In this document: positions 18,635-26,989 of the stretch, piece after piece
How positions within the stretch are numbered: the first letter of the stretch is position 1
How the letters are laid out: each line of letters begins with the position of its first letter
NCBI RefSeq assembly: GCF_000422925.1
Contig: NZ_AUGZ01000009.1
Location: forward strand, 1 to 64,000
Reading direction: 5' to 3'
Length of the DNA stretch: 64,000 nt
DNA from: Paludibacterium yongneupense DSM 18731
Lineage (GTDB): Bacteria; Pseudomonadota; Gammaproteobacteria; Burkholderiales; Chromobacteriaceae
The notes under the pieces: model-generated
Told to the model about the DNA's origin: nothing
Database searches by the model: none
Seen by the model: the letters and a program-made list of their open reading frames with translations, nothing else
Made by a program: the position numbers and the translations under genes

Positions 18635-19243
18635 CTAGCCGAAACCCCGCTGCCGCAGCGCCAGATAGAGCATGGCCGCAGAAAGCGCGTCATTGAGCGC
18701 ATCGTGGCGCGGCAGCGCCGGGACGCCGAGTTCGGTCTGCAGGGTGCTCAGGCTCAGGTCGATGCTGCTGTCCGGGTATTGTCTGATCCGGTAGTCGTAG
18801 TAGCGCGCGGACAGCTCGATCTGCCGGTTGGGCAGCGCGATGCCGGCCAGCGGGCGCAGGTAGTGGTTGAGTACCGCGATATCGAATTCCAGGTAATAGC
18901 CGACCAGCGGACGCGCGCCGATGAAAGCCGCCAGCCGCGTCATCGCTTCTTCCGGCGCCACTCCAGTGGCAAGGTCGCGCGGGCGCAGACCGTGGATGGC
19001 GATATTGCTGCCCTCGGGGGCGTGTTGCGGTTTGACCAGCAGCGCCAGCGAGTCATGCGCGAGTATGCGGTTGCCACGGATCTTGACGGCGCCTATCGAC
19101 AGCAACTCTGCCGTGCGTGGATTCAGGCTGCTGGTTTCGCAATCCAGACTGACCAGATCGCCATCGTCTTCGTCGAACAGCGGCAGGAAGCGCGTGTCGC
19201 ACAGGCGAGCGCGTCGGCGGGCGCGGAGCAGGGCGGCGAACAT
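18635..19243 (-). CDS. DnaQ-like 3'-5' exonuclease
   Basis: 202-residue DEDD-family exonuclease. Exo I is VSLDCETSSLNP (Asp and Glu metal ligands), Exo II is VGYYLEFDIAVLNHYL, and Exo III is RHDALNDALSAAML, an HxxxxxD arrangement. It lacks polymerase domains, so a stand-alone nuclease is likely. The start overlaps the stop of the DUF294 gene by 1 nt, implying translational coupling. This gene pair is conserved in many proteobacteria but its purpose is unclear. Confidence 0.88.
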   Translation of the reverse strand: MFAALLRARRRARLCDTRFLPLFDEDDGDLVSLDCETSSLNPRTAELLSIGAVKIRGNRILAHDSLALLVKPQHAPEGSNIAIHGLRPRDLATGVAPEEAMTRLAAFIGARPLVGYYLEFDIAVLNHYLRPLAGIALPNRQIELSARYYDYRIRQYPDSSIDLSLSTLQTELGVPALPRHDALNDALSAAMLYLALRQRGFG

Positions 19244-21057
19244 CAGAAGCTTGCCAGGTGAAAGTGGTGGCGTAGTAGCGCCCTGAACCGTTTTACCACG
19301 GCTAGCGCCTCCTTGAGCAGGTCGCGCTCAAGCGAGCTCAACTCGCTGGCCACGATCAGATTGCCGCTGGGCTTGCCCCGCTCGATGGCGGCCAGGCCTT
19401 GCGTCAGGCGCAGCTTCAGCATGAAGGCGAGCGCTTCGGCCAGGTCGGCACCCAGCTCCGCTTCCAGCACGCCTTGCCGCACGAGCCCTTGCAGTCGGTC
19501 GAAGGTATTGCTTTCGGCCAGTCCCGTTTCCAGCGCCAGCGCACGCGCACCGTGCACGATGGCGAAGATGCCGCCTTTTTTCAGATCGATCGTGGCGCGG
19601 CCATCCTGCTCGCGTGTCAGCAACTGGGCGAACAGTCCCAGAGGGGTGTCGAATTGTTCGACGGCGCGCGCGAAGCGCGAGAACCAGGCGCTGTCGTCGC
19701 GCATGCAGGTCTCAAGATAGCGGCGGCACTCGGCGAGCAGGCTTGCGTCGCCGGCCACCGGCTGGGCATCGACGAAAATGGCCAGCTGCATCATGGCCTC
19801 GCCATCCGGCGCGTAAACCCAACGCCGGATGCGTTCGCGCCAGGCGCCGACCTCCAGCCGCCATTCGGGGCGGTACAGCATGACGCCGCCGGGGCAGGGC
19901 GGATAGCCGAAACGGGTCAGCGCGTCGGAAAACGCGCTCGTGGCCGTCACCACCGCACTGGCATCGATGCCGTTGCCATCGCGCAGAATCAGCGCATTGT
20001 CCTGATCGGTCTTCAGCAGTTGTTCGCCGCGTCCTTCCGATCCCATGACCAGCAAGCAGCTGGCGCCGTAGAGCGCGGGCGGCGCCAGCAGGCGCCAGGT
20101 GCGCTCGAACAGCCGCGCATTGAGCGCCTGCAGCAGGCGGCCGAGAGGGGACACCGCCAATCCGCTGCCGGCCAGTATCTGCACCAGGCGCGTGATCTGG
20201 GCGGCGGCGGCTTCCAGTTCATCGAGGTTTTCCGCTCTTTCCAGCCGTTGTGCGATCAGGTGCGAATGATTGGAAAAATAGGCCAACAGGTCGACTTGTT
20301 CCAGGATGTCTACGGCCGCACCGTCGTCATCCACGACCGCCAGACGCTGAATATTGTGGCGGGTCATGGTCAGCAGGGCATCGAACAGGTAGTCGTCGCG
20401 GCGGCAGGCGATCACCGGCCAGTGCGCGAGTCCGGCCAGCGGCATCGCGGTATCGGTGCCGTTGATGATGATGTCGCGAAAGTCGCTGACCGTGAAGATG
20501 CCGGTTTCGCCGCCCCGGCTGACCAGCAGCGATTTGACCTTGTGCCGCTTCATCGCGCAGGCGGCGTCCAGTACCGTGGCGTGCGCATCGAGTCGCAGCG
20601 CGGCGCGCAGGCTCAGATCGCCGACCCTGGCCGTCAGCAGGGTCTGCGTCTCGCGGTTGCCGCTTTGCTGGCTCATGGCGTCGAGCTTGCTCGCCACGCC
20701 GGCATAAAAAAACGCGCCGAAGCGCGTGTTCTGTTCCGTCAGTGCCAGTACGGCGGCGCGCGGCAGGGCGAATGCCAGCGTCTGTTCGTGCACGAAGAAA
20801 CGGTGCCGCGTCTCGCCTGCGATCAGGGCGCGCGAGTCGAAGGTGTCGCGTTCCCGGAATACGGCGATCAGTTCATCGCCATTCATTTCGCGCACGATGC
20901 CCTTGATGACGATGTACAGCGTGTCGACCGGCTGCCCGGGGGCCATGACTTCCGCGTCTTCCGCAAAGAAAACGATGTCGGCGGCGGCTTCCAGCTGCTG
21001 CCGCTCGCCGGGCGTCAGACAGTCGAACGGCGGCTGGGAAAAATCGAATCGCGTCAT
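19243..21057 (-). CDS. cNMP-binding/CBS/DUF294 nucleotidyltransferase-like protein
   Basis: 604-residue cytoplasmic regulatory protein. Domains in order: a cyclic-nucleotide-binding-like beta barrel (about 15-130), two CBS motifs (about 155-275), a DUF294 nucleotidyltransferase-like domain with GSEGRGEQLLKTDQDNALI (about 335-355), and the C-terminal helical substrate-binding domain. The GS...DQDN motif is the PII-uridylyltransferase/GlnE-type signature, so nucleotide transfer is possible. AGGAG lies upstream of ATG 21057. It is coupled to the DnaQ-like exonuclease. Related genes often sit beside acetate permease, which is absent here. Confidence 0.87.
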   Translation of the reverse strand: MTRFDFSQPPFDCLTPGERQQLEAAADIVFFAEDAEVMAPGQPVDTLYIVIKGIVREMNGDELIAVFRERDTFDSRALIAGETRHRFFVHEQTLAFALPRAAVLALTEQNTRFGAFFYAGVASKLDAMSQQSGNRETQTLLTARVGDLSLRAALRLDAHATVLDAACAMKRHKVKSLLVSRGGETGIFTVSDFRDIIINGTDTAMPLAGLAHWPVIACRRDDYLFDALLTMTRHNIQRLAVVDDDGAAVDILEQVDLLAYFSNHSHLIAQRLERAENLDELEAAAAQITRLVQILAGSGLAVSPLGRLLQALNARLFERTWRLLAPPALYGASCLLVMGSEGRGEQLLKTDQDNALILRDGNGIDASAVVTATSAFSDALTRFGYPPCPGGVMLYRPEWRLEVGAWRERIRRWVYAPDGEAMMQLAIFVDAQPVAGDASLLAECRRYLETCMRDDSAWFSRFARAVEQFDTPLGLFAQLLTREQDGRATIDLKKGGIFAIVHGARALALETGLAESNTFDRLQGLVRQGVLEAELGADLAEALAFMLKLRLTQGLAAIERGKPSGNLIVASELSSLERDLLKEALAVVKRFRALLRHHFHLASF

Positions 21058-21102
21058 GGTCCGGCTCCTGATGCTGCGACCGGCCGCCGTGCGGCAGAAC
21101 GG

Positions 21103-21918
21103 CTAACCCGGGCAGGGCACGCTGGCTTCGACCGGCGGATGTGTTCCCTGGCGGCGCAGTGCGACGCGGCCTTGGGAGAACATGAGCAATTCGCCCGGAA
21201 GCAGACGTGTCCAGTGTTCGTTATCGGTCAGTGGCTGAGTGGCAATCACGGCAATGCGGTCCTGTGGCGTGGTCAGGGTGGAAAAATCCACCGTGATATC
21301 CTCGTCGATCAGGTGGGCGCTCTGGAACGGCGCCTGCCGCACCAGATAGTGCAGATGGGTCGAGCAATGGGCGAACAGGGCTTCGCCATTGGAGAGAATG
21401 AAGTTGAAGATGCCGTGTCCGGTCACTTCGTCGACGACCTCCGCAATGGCATCGAACACCTCTTCTTGCGACGGTTGCTCGGACCAGCGCTGGCGCAGGC
21501 GCTCAAGCAGCAGGCAGAAGGCGCGTTCGGAATCGGTACTGCCGACCGGATGAAAATAGGCAGCGGGCGCCGGGTCGAAGTCGTGCAGATTGCCGTTGTG
21601 CGCGAAGATCCAGTAACGGCCCCACATCTCGCGGATGAAGGGGTGAGTGTTGGCCAGGCTGACAACGCCCTGGGTCGCCTTGCGGATATGCGCAATGACG
21701 TTTTCCGATTTCAGCGGGTACCGACGCACCATTTCCGCGACCGGCGAGTCGCAGGAAGGCCTGTCGTCGATAAACAGCCGACAGCCCTTGCCTTCGAAAA
21801 AGGCGATCCCCCAGCCATCGGCATGATGGTCGGTCAGGCCGCCGCGGCGATGAAAGCCCTCGAAAGAGAAGGAAATATCGGTGGGCGTATTGCAGTTCAT
21901 GCCCAATAGCTGGCACAT
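21103..21918 (-). CDS. Class II glutamine amidotransferase (YafJ-like)
   Basis: 271-residue N-terminal-nucleophile amidotransferase domain protein. The start is set at 21918 because Cys2 (MCQLLGMNC) must become N-terminal to act as nucleophile. Further family motifs are HADGWGIAFFEG, IAHIRKATQGVVSLANTHPF and FAHNGNLHDF. It has no synthase domain, so the acceptor is unknown. The 5' extension of the open frame to 22071 is not supported. It lies downstream of the LysR gene on the same strand, with an AT-rich 70-bp gap that probably holds its own promoter. Confidence 0.9.
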   Translation of the reverse strand: MCQLLGMNCNTPTDISFSFEGFHRRGGLTDHHADGWGIAFFEGKGCRLFIDDRPSCDSPVAEMVRRYPLKSENVIAHIRKATQGVVSLANTHPFIREMWGRYWIFAHNGNLHDFDPAPAAYFHPVGSTDSERAFCLLLERLRQRWSEQPSQEEVFDAIAEVVDEVTGHGIFNFILSNGEALFAHCSTHLHYLVRQAPFQSAHLIDEDITVDFSTLTTPQDRIAVIATQPLTDNEHWTRLLPGELLMFSQGRVALRRQGTHPPVEASVPCPG

Positions 21919-21989
21919 CGGTTGCGATCCTGTTGACGGTTGGCGAGAGGAGGTCCGTCGTGAGCGAACTTTCCTTATATAGTATGGTT

Positions 21990-22946
21990 TTATTTTTCCA
22001 CGGAATGCGAGCTTGAAGCCAGCACGAATTGCATATTGTCTGTCCGTTGCGGATTTTCGGCATCCCGCCACAGAGAGGCGCGCTCCAGCGTTTCCAGAAA
22101 GACCCTGACCTTGGCCGGCATCAGGCGGCGGCCGGGCATCAATGCGTAGACGCGTGTCGGCGGCGGTTGAAAGTCGGGCAGCAGGCGAACGATGTGTCCT
22201 GCGCGGACCTCCGGCAGGCTGTAATTTGCGGCTAGCAGACCGGCGCCGATGCCGGCGCAGACGCCTTTCAGCCGCATGCCGACATTATGGGCGCGCAGTC
22301 GGCCGAAAGGCCTGACCTCGTGCAGCGTTCCATCCGGACCGCGCAAACTCCAGCCGGGCTCGTCCGGACTGACGATGGCCGGCCAGCCGGCCAGGTCGGC
22401 TGGCGTATTGGGCTTGCCGAGATGGGCGACGAGCTCCGGCGCCGCGTACAGGCCGCGCGAGATCGTGTACACGCGGCGGGCGACCTGGTCCGAGTCAGGC
22501 AAGGGGGCGGCCTGGGCACGAAACACGATGTCGTAATCCTCGATCCGCGGATCGATGGGGTCCGACGTCAGATCGATCTCGGCCTCCAGCCCGGGGTGCT
22601 CGCGCATGACCTCGGTCAGGATGTCGCCCAGCCGCATCACGCCGAATTCGTAGGGGGCGGCGATGCGCAGAATGCCCTGCGGGTGTTCGCTTCCGGCCTG
22701 GGCCTGCCTGATCAACTCATCCAGCCGTCCTACCAGTGCGCCGGTCTGTTCGAACAGTTGGGTGCCCGGCTCGGTCAGGCGCAGCGAGCGCGTGCTGCGC
22801 TCGAACAGGCGGTTGCCGAGGTCGTTCTCTAGCCGCGTGACCGCTCGGCTTACGGTGGATTTCGGCAGTGACAGACGCTGCGCGGCCTGGGTAAAGCTGG
22901 CATCCGCGGCAACGGCGAGAAAAATTCGCAGGTCGTCGAGATTCAT
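21990..22946 (-). CDS. LysR-family transcriptional regulator
   Basis: 318-residue LysR-type regulator: N-terminal winged helix MNLDDLRIFLAVAADASFTQAAQRLSLPKSTVSRAVTRLE and a C-terminal co-inducer-binding domain. It is of the subgroup with GILRIAAPYEFGVMRLGDIL near residue 95. It is divergent from an MFS transporter with 93 bp between the starts, the classic arrangement for LysR control of its neighbour. The inducer is unknown. Confidence 0.92.
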   Translation of the reverse strand: MNLDDLRIFLAVAADASFTQAAQRLSLPKSTVSRAVTRLENDLGNRLFERSTRSLRLTEPGTQLFEQTGALVGRLDELIRQAQAGSEHPQGILRIAAPYEFGVMRLGDILTEVMREHPGLEAEIDLTSDPIDPRIEDYDIVFRAQAAPLPDSDQVARRVYTISRGLYAAPELVAHLGKPNTPADLAGWPAIVSPDEPGWSLRGPDGTLHEVRPFGRLRAHNVGMRLKGVCAGIGAGLLAANYSLPEVRAGHIVRLLPDFQPPPTRVYALMPGRRLMPAKVRVFLETLERASLWRDAENPQRTDNMQFVLASSSHSVEK

Positions 22947-22957
22947 TGCTGTTCCAT

Positions 22958-22970
22958 TATTGCAACAATA
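22958..22970. promoter_or_regulatory. Possible LysR-type site between LysR and MFS genes
   Basis: TATTG-CAA-CAATA is a short perfect dyad in the 93-bp divergent gap, 12 bp from the LysR start and 70 bp from the MFS start. Its length and AT-richness fit a LysR box of the T-N11-A class, and its position suits autorepression. Evidence is symmetry and location only. Confidence 0.4.
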
Positions 22971-23039
22971 TTAGCCATAATAGCGGCTTATTACTTCGTG
23001 TCGGGCGCTCTATCCTGTGATCTTTGAGCGAATACGTGC

Positions 23040-24524
23040 ATGCCCCGATTCGATTCCCCTTCTCACTATACCGTGCTCGGACTCGTCGCCGGAGCGATGA
23101 CGGGCGTCGATTTTCTGGCCACTCTGAGCGTCAACTTCAGCGAAGCATCGATTCGCGGCGGCATCGGTGCCAGCCCCGATGCTTTTCTGTGGGTCCTCAG
23201 CGTGTATGCGGGGGCTGGCGCCGCGGCGATCCTTTTGCTCGAACGGCTCGCGCGCCGATTTCGTTATCGGGCTCTGCTGCTGTCGTTTCTGGCCCTTTTC
23301 ATCGTCGGGTCGCTGCTTGCCGCCTGCAGCCATTCTTTGTCCGCATTGATTGCGGCGCGGCTGCTGCAGGGCCTGGGGGGCGGCCCGCTGATGACCTGTT
23401 CGCGCGTGTTTCTGCAATCCATGGTTCCGCCCAAGTCGCGCGGCCTGGCCTTGCGCGGTTTCATGTACGGCATTTTTGCCTCCTCCGCGCCGGCGCCGTG
23501 GCTGGCTGCACGCCTGCTGCAGGATAGCGACTGGCATGCGGTGTTTCTGATGCAGGCGGCGTTCGCGGCGCTGGTGTGGCTGGCGGGCTGGCGTGTCTTG
23601 CCGCACGGTCGGCATCGCGCGCGGCCGCTCGGGCATCTCGACGCCGTCGCCGCCTTATCGTTCTGTCTGGCGACGCTGCTTGCGCTTCACATCTTGCAGG
23701 ACTTGCGTTATCAGCGCCCTGACGCCGCTTTCGCCGGCCGCGTGGCGCTCGTCCTTCTGTTGTGCACATGCGTCTGGCGCCATCTGCTACGGCACGCCGA
23801 TCCCTGGTTCGACTGGCGGCGCGTGGCGAGTCGGCGCTATTTGACCGGGCTGATGTTTTATACGTTCTATTATTTGATCAACGGCGCACTGGCCATGGTG
23901 GCGCCGATGTATCTGCTCAGTGGCGAAGCGTTCGATCTCGATGTTGCCGGTTGGGTGCAAAGCACGGCCGGGGTCGGCACCCTGCTGTTGCTGCCTTTCT
24001 ATTTTCGTGCGGCATCGCGTCTCGGCGATCGCCGCCACGTGATGGCGGTCGGCTTTGTCCTGATGGCTGGCTGTCTGCTGTGGCTGGGGGCGACGGTAAC
24101 CGGCACGACGCCGTGGCAGAGGCTGCTTCCCATTTTCGCGCTCAAGAGCGTGTTCCCCGTTCTGGTGGTGATCCAGGTCGCCGGGTTGACCTTCCGCGAG
24201 TTCGACGCGCCGGACTTCGCCCACGCTTATGCGATGAAGAATATTCTGCGGCTGATGGCCAATGCGGTCGGCGCCGGCATTGCCAATGTGTACTGGCAGG
24301 ACATCGCGGCGCAGGGACGGACACGGCTGGTGTCGCGACTCGGGCTCGGCGACGCGCCCGATTATGCCGCCGTGCAGGCGGCGGGGCCGGATGCGCTGGC
24401 GCGCCTGTCTCTCCTCGTCGACCGGCAGGCCGCGCTGCTGGCCGCGCACCAGGTTTTCACGCTGCTCGCCATGGGCTGCCTGGTCGGAGGTGTCGTGGTC
24501 CTGTGCCAGCGCTCCTTGCGCTAG
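23040..24524 (+). CDS. MFS multidrug-type transporter
   Basis: 494-residue inner-membrane permease with about 14 hydrophobic segments, suggesting the DHA2-like class of drug exporters. ARLLQGLGGGPLMTCSRVFL matches motif C/B-type helix packing, and RFRYRALLL follows helix 2. It is divergent from a LysR gene and probably controlled by it. Substrate cannot be predicted. The ATG at 23040 has only a weak ribosome site. Confidence 0.85.
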   Translation: MPRFDSPSHYTVLGLVAGAMTGVDFLATLSVNFSEASIRGGIGASPDAFLWVLSVYAGAGAAAILLLERLARRFRYRALLLSFLALFIVGSLLAACSHSLSALIAARLLQGLGGGPLMTCSRVFLQSMVPPKSRGLALRGFMYGIFASSAPAPWLAARLLQDSDWHAVFLMQAAFAALVWLAGWRVLPHGRHRARPLGHLDAVAALSFCLATLLALHILQDLRYQRPDAAFAGRVALVLLLCTCVWRHLLRHADPWFDWRRVASRRYLTGLMFYTFYYLINGALAMVAPMYLLSGEAFDLDVAGWVQSTAGVGTLLLLPFYFRAASRLGDRRHVMAVGFVLMAGCLLWLGATVTGTTPWQRLLPIFALKSVFPVLVVIQVAGLTFREFDAPDFAHAYAMKNILRLMANAVGAGIANVYWQDIAAQGRTRLVSRLGLGDAPDYAAVQAAGPDALARLSLLVDRQAALLAAHQVFTLLAMGCLVGGVVVLCQRSLR

Positions 24525-24573
24525 GAATCGTCTGCCGCTGCGGCCCGCGAGCCTGCCCGCGTCCGTGCGGCGG

Positions 24574-24601
24574 CTTGCATTTCAGCAAATAAACCCCATG
24601 T
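24574..24601 (+). promoter_or_regulatory. Sigma32 (RpoH) heat-shock-type promoter
   Basis: CTTGCAT at 24574-24580, 13 nt, then CCCCATGT at 24594-24601. The -10 octamer is a full match to the RpoH consensus as I recall it (CCCCATNT), and the -35 differs from CTTGAAA only in its last bases. The predicted transcript starts about 20 nt before ATG 24631 and would carry the BPH peptidase gene and hslO. It lies between the MFS stop (24524) and BPH, and no other promoter of comparable quality is visible there. Confidence 0.8.
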
Positions 24602-24630
24602 TGAAAATTTGGATTTGCTAAGGCAGTGTC

Positions 24631-25212
24631 ATGACAACAATCGTGGTAGTGAAGAAAGGCGATCAGATCACGATCGCCGGCGACAGTCAGACGACGTTCG
24701 GCGACGACCAGAAGCTGCTGGCCTCCTACGATTGCTTTCACAACAAGATCTTCAGCCACGGCGATAATTATCTGGCCATCTCCGGCTCCGCCGCACACGA
24801 TCTGGTATTGCAGAGCGCGCTCAAGGCCATCAAGAAAAAAGATTTTTCCAGTCGTGAAGGGATTTTCGATACCTTTCGCCGCTTGCATCCCCGGCTCAAG
24901 GACCATTTTTTCTTGCGGCCGGAAGAGGAGGAAGACGATCCTTACGAATCGAGCCAGATGATGGTCTTGCTGGCCAATGCCCACGGTATCTTCGGTGTCT
25001 ATCCCATGCGTGAAGTCTATGAGTTCTCGCGTTTCTGGGCGATAGGCTCCGGTCGCAAGTTCGCCATGGGCGCCATGCACGTCGCCTATGAGCAGGATCT
25101 GGATGCGCGTGCCATCGCCGAAGCGGGGGTGCGGGCCGGTTGTGAATTCGATGTCAATTCATCGCTGCCGATGACGGCATACGACGTCAAGGTAGTGGCA
25201 AAGCAAGGGTAG
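24631..25212 (+). CDS. Proteasome-like Ntn-hydrolase, betaproteobacterial proteasome homologue (BPH)
   Basis: 193-residue N-terminal-nucleophile peptidase of the proteasome/HslV superfamily. After Met removal Thr2 (MTTIVVVKKG) becomes the nucleophile. IAGDSQTTFGDD gives the catalytic Asp (Asp18), a Lys follows in HNKIF (Lys39), and AIGSGRKFAMGAMHVAYEQDLDA matches the GSG region of HslV. Sequence style and context fit the BPH family, thought to self-assemble without an ATPase ring. No hslU, mpa or arc gene is near. AAGG precedes ATG 24631. It lies 4 bp before hslO and behind a sigma32-type promoter. Confidence 0.82.
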   Translation: MTTIVVVKKGDQITIAGDSQTTFGDDQKLLASYDCFHNKIFSHGDNYLAISGSAAHDLVLQSALKAIKKKDFSSREGIFDTFRRLHPRLKDHFFLRPEEEEDDPYESSQMMVLLANAHGIFGVYPMREVYEFSRFWAIGSGRKFAMGAMHVAYEQDLDARAIAEAGVRAGCEFDVNSSLPMTAYDVKVVAKQG

Positions 25213-25216
25213 AAAT

Positions 25217-26095
25217 ATGTCGCAACACGATACGCTGCAACGTTTCCTGTTCGACGGCGCACCGGTTCGCGGGGCGCTGGTGAATCTGGAAGGCGCGTGG
25301 CAGCAGGTGCTGGCGCGCCGGGAATACCCGCGGCCGCTGAAGACGGTGCTCGGCGAGATGATGGCGGCGGCTGTGCTGCTGGCCGCCAATCTCAAGTTCG
25401 ACGGCACGCTTATTCTGCAATTGCATGGAACAGGCGCTTTGCGCCTGGCCGTGGTCGAGTGCAATCACGATCGCACCGTACGGGCGACCGCCAAATGGGA
25501 GGGCGATCTGCCCGACCTGCCGCCGGCGGGTTTGCTTGGCGAGGGCGGCCGTTTTGTCATGACGCTCGAACCCAAGCTGGACAAGGCGCAAACGTGGCAA
25601 GGCATCGTCGATCTTGAAGGCGATAGCGTCGGTGCCATGCTGGAAAATTACATGCGCCGTTCCGAGCAACTGGACACCCGCCTGATCCTGGCCGGCACGG
25701 ATCATAACGTTGCCGGCATGTTGCTGCAGCGCCTGCCCGACGGTCACGGCGACCCGGATGGCTGGAACAGGATGTCGACGCTGGCCTCGACGCTGACCGG
25801 TGCCGAGTTGCTCGAATTGCCGGCCTTGACGCTACTGGGGCGCCTGTTTGCCGAAGAAACGGTACAGGTCTTCGACGCCGAAGCGGTTGGTTTCGCCTGC
25901 ACCTGCAGCCGCGAGCGGGTCGGCGACATGCTGAAGATGCTGGGCGGGCAGGAGGTCGGCGAGGTTTTGCTCGAACAGGGGAGCGTGGAGATTGCCTGCG
26001 ATTTCTGCAACCAGCGTTATGTGTTCGACGAAGACGATGCCAACGAGCTCTTTCAGTTCGATGTGCTCGCTGCCGTGCGCGAAGCACGCCATTGA
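25217..26095 (+). CDS. hslO: Hsp33 redox-regulated chaperone
   Basis: Holdase chaperone activated when oxidants release zinc from its C-terminal cysteines. The 292-residue protein shows the N-terminal family motif RFLFDGAPVRGALVNLEGAWQ, then GTDHNVAGMLLQRLP, and the zinc site CTC (Cys228, Cys230) with CDFC (Cys261, Cys264). AAGGG precedes ATG 25217. The 4-bp gap from the BPH gene and the shared sigma32-type promoter indicate a two-gene proteostasis operon, possibly reading on into the GAF protein. Confidence 0.97.
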   Translation: MSQHDTLQRFLFDGAPVRGALVNLEGAWQQVLARREYPRPLKTVLGEMMAAAVLLAANLKFDGTLILQLHGTGALRLAVVECNHDRTVRATAKWEGDLPDLPPAGLLGEGGRFVMTLEPKLDKAQTWQGIVDLEGDSVGAMLENYMRRSEQLDTRLILAGTDHNVAGMLLQRLPDGHGDPDGWNRMSTLASTLTGAELLELPALTLLGRLFAEETVQVFDAEAVGFACTCSRERVGDMLKMLGGQEVGEVLLEQGSVEIACDFCNQRYVFDEDDANELFQFDVLAAVREARH

Positions 26096-26188
26096 TAGCA
26101 TTGCGGTCGCGATTGATGCGCGGCCGTTCCCCCTGACGATTCGCGGCGGCGGTGTTGCCGCCGTCCTGCCGCACTCTGGAGTGTCTGA

Positions 26189-26911
26189 ATGATCGCTACG
26201 AGCGAACTCGCCGCTTATTTGAAAGAACAGGCGCTCGATCTGGAAACGATCGAAGTGCAAATCGCCGCCATGACGCTGGGAGCGGTGCTCGACGCCGATA
26301 AACCGCCGGCGCATTCTGACTTGTATCGCTTCCCTGTTCCGCTGCTGGGCGAAGACGGCGCCTGCTCCCTGGTCGATGAGTTGGCCGCCGAACCGTATGA
26401 TCTGGCCCCCTTGTTCGGTGGCGTCAGTGCAGAAGCGACGACGGCCTTGCGCAATCTGGCCGCGCTGCTCGAATCGACCAATTTGCGCGTTGGCGCCGAC
26501 TGGCTCGGCGTATACCGTCGCGTGGGCGAGGGTAGAGGCGCGCGCCTGGTAAAAATGGCCTATCTCGGCCTGCCGAGCCGGGCTGAGTTCCCCCTGACCG
26601 AAGCCTTTGCCGAAATCAGCAATAACAGCCGCGTCGGTCTGACCGGCTGGGGGGGGGTGATCGAGGATGTCGCACAGTGGCAGGCCACGGGCGGCGGCTA
26701 CTATCAGTGCGATCCCGCGGTCAGAAGTGAGGTGTGCCTGCCCGTGCTGGACGGTGACGGGCGCGTTATCGGCATTCTCGATGCCGAGTCCGCCGAGCCG
26801 GGTTTTTTCAGTCCGGACCGTCTGGCCTGGCTCGCGGCGCTGGCTGCGGTGCTGGTGCAGCCATTGCTCGCGCTGCCCGTGGCCGATGCGAGTGAGCCAT
26901 CCCTGGATTGA
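26189..26911 (+). CDS. GAF-domain protein related to free-methionine-sulfoxide reductase
   Basis: 240-residue cytoplasmic protein. An N-terminal region of about 85 residues precedes a GAF domain. The segment YYQCDPAVRSEVCLPVLDGDGRVIGILDAES strongly resembles the catalytic-Cys block of fRMsr (IACDAASNSEIV...GVLDIDS), but the other two fRMsr cysteines are replaced (RVGLTG where GVCGTA is expected). It may be a variant reductase with one Cys pair (QC and VC) or a pure sensor. It lies 93 bp after hslO and 78 bp before ribA, all on the plus strand. The gap after hslO holds only a small CGGCGG/CCGCCG dyad. Confidence 0.72.
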   Translation: MIATSELAAYLKEQALDLETIEVQIAAMTLGAVLDADKPPAHSDLYRFPVPLLGEDGACSLVDELAAEPYDLAPLFGGVSAEATTALRNLAALLESTNLRVGADWLGVYRRVGEGRGARLVKMAYLGLPSRAEFPLTEAFAEISNNSRVGLTGWGGVIEDVAQWQATGGGYYQCDPAVRSEVCLPVLDGDGRVIGILDAESAEPGFFSPDRLAWLAALAAVLVQPLLALPVADASEPSLD

Positions 26912-26989
26912 GCGCTTGCCTGAACGCGGCGGTGCGACCGGCGGGAGCCGGTTCGACGCGCCGTGCGTCAAGTTGCGTATGGAGAAGTC

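Noticed and set aside
19399..21909. 836-residue plus-strand frame opposite DUF294 and the amidotransferase
   Set aside because: It covers two real minus-strand genes and the gap between them, with Gln/Arg/Gly-biased sequence typical of antisense frames.
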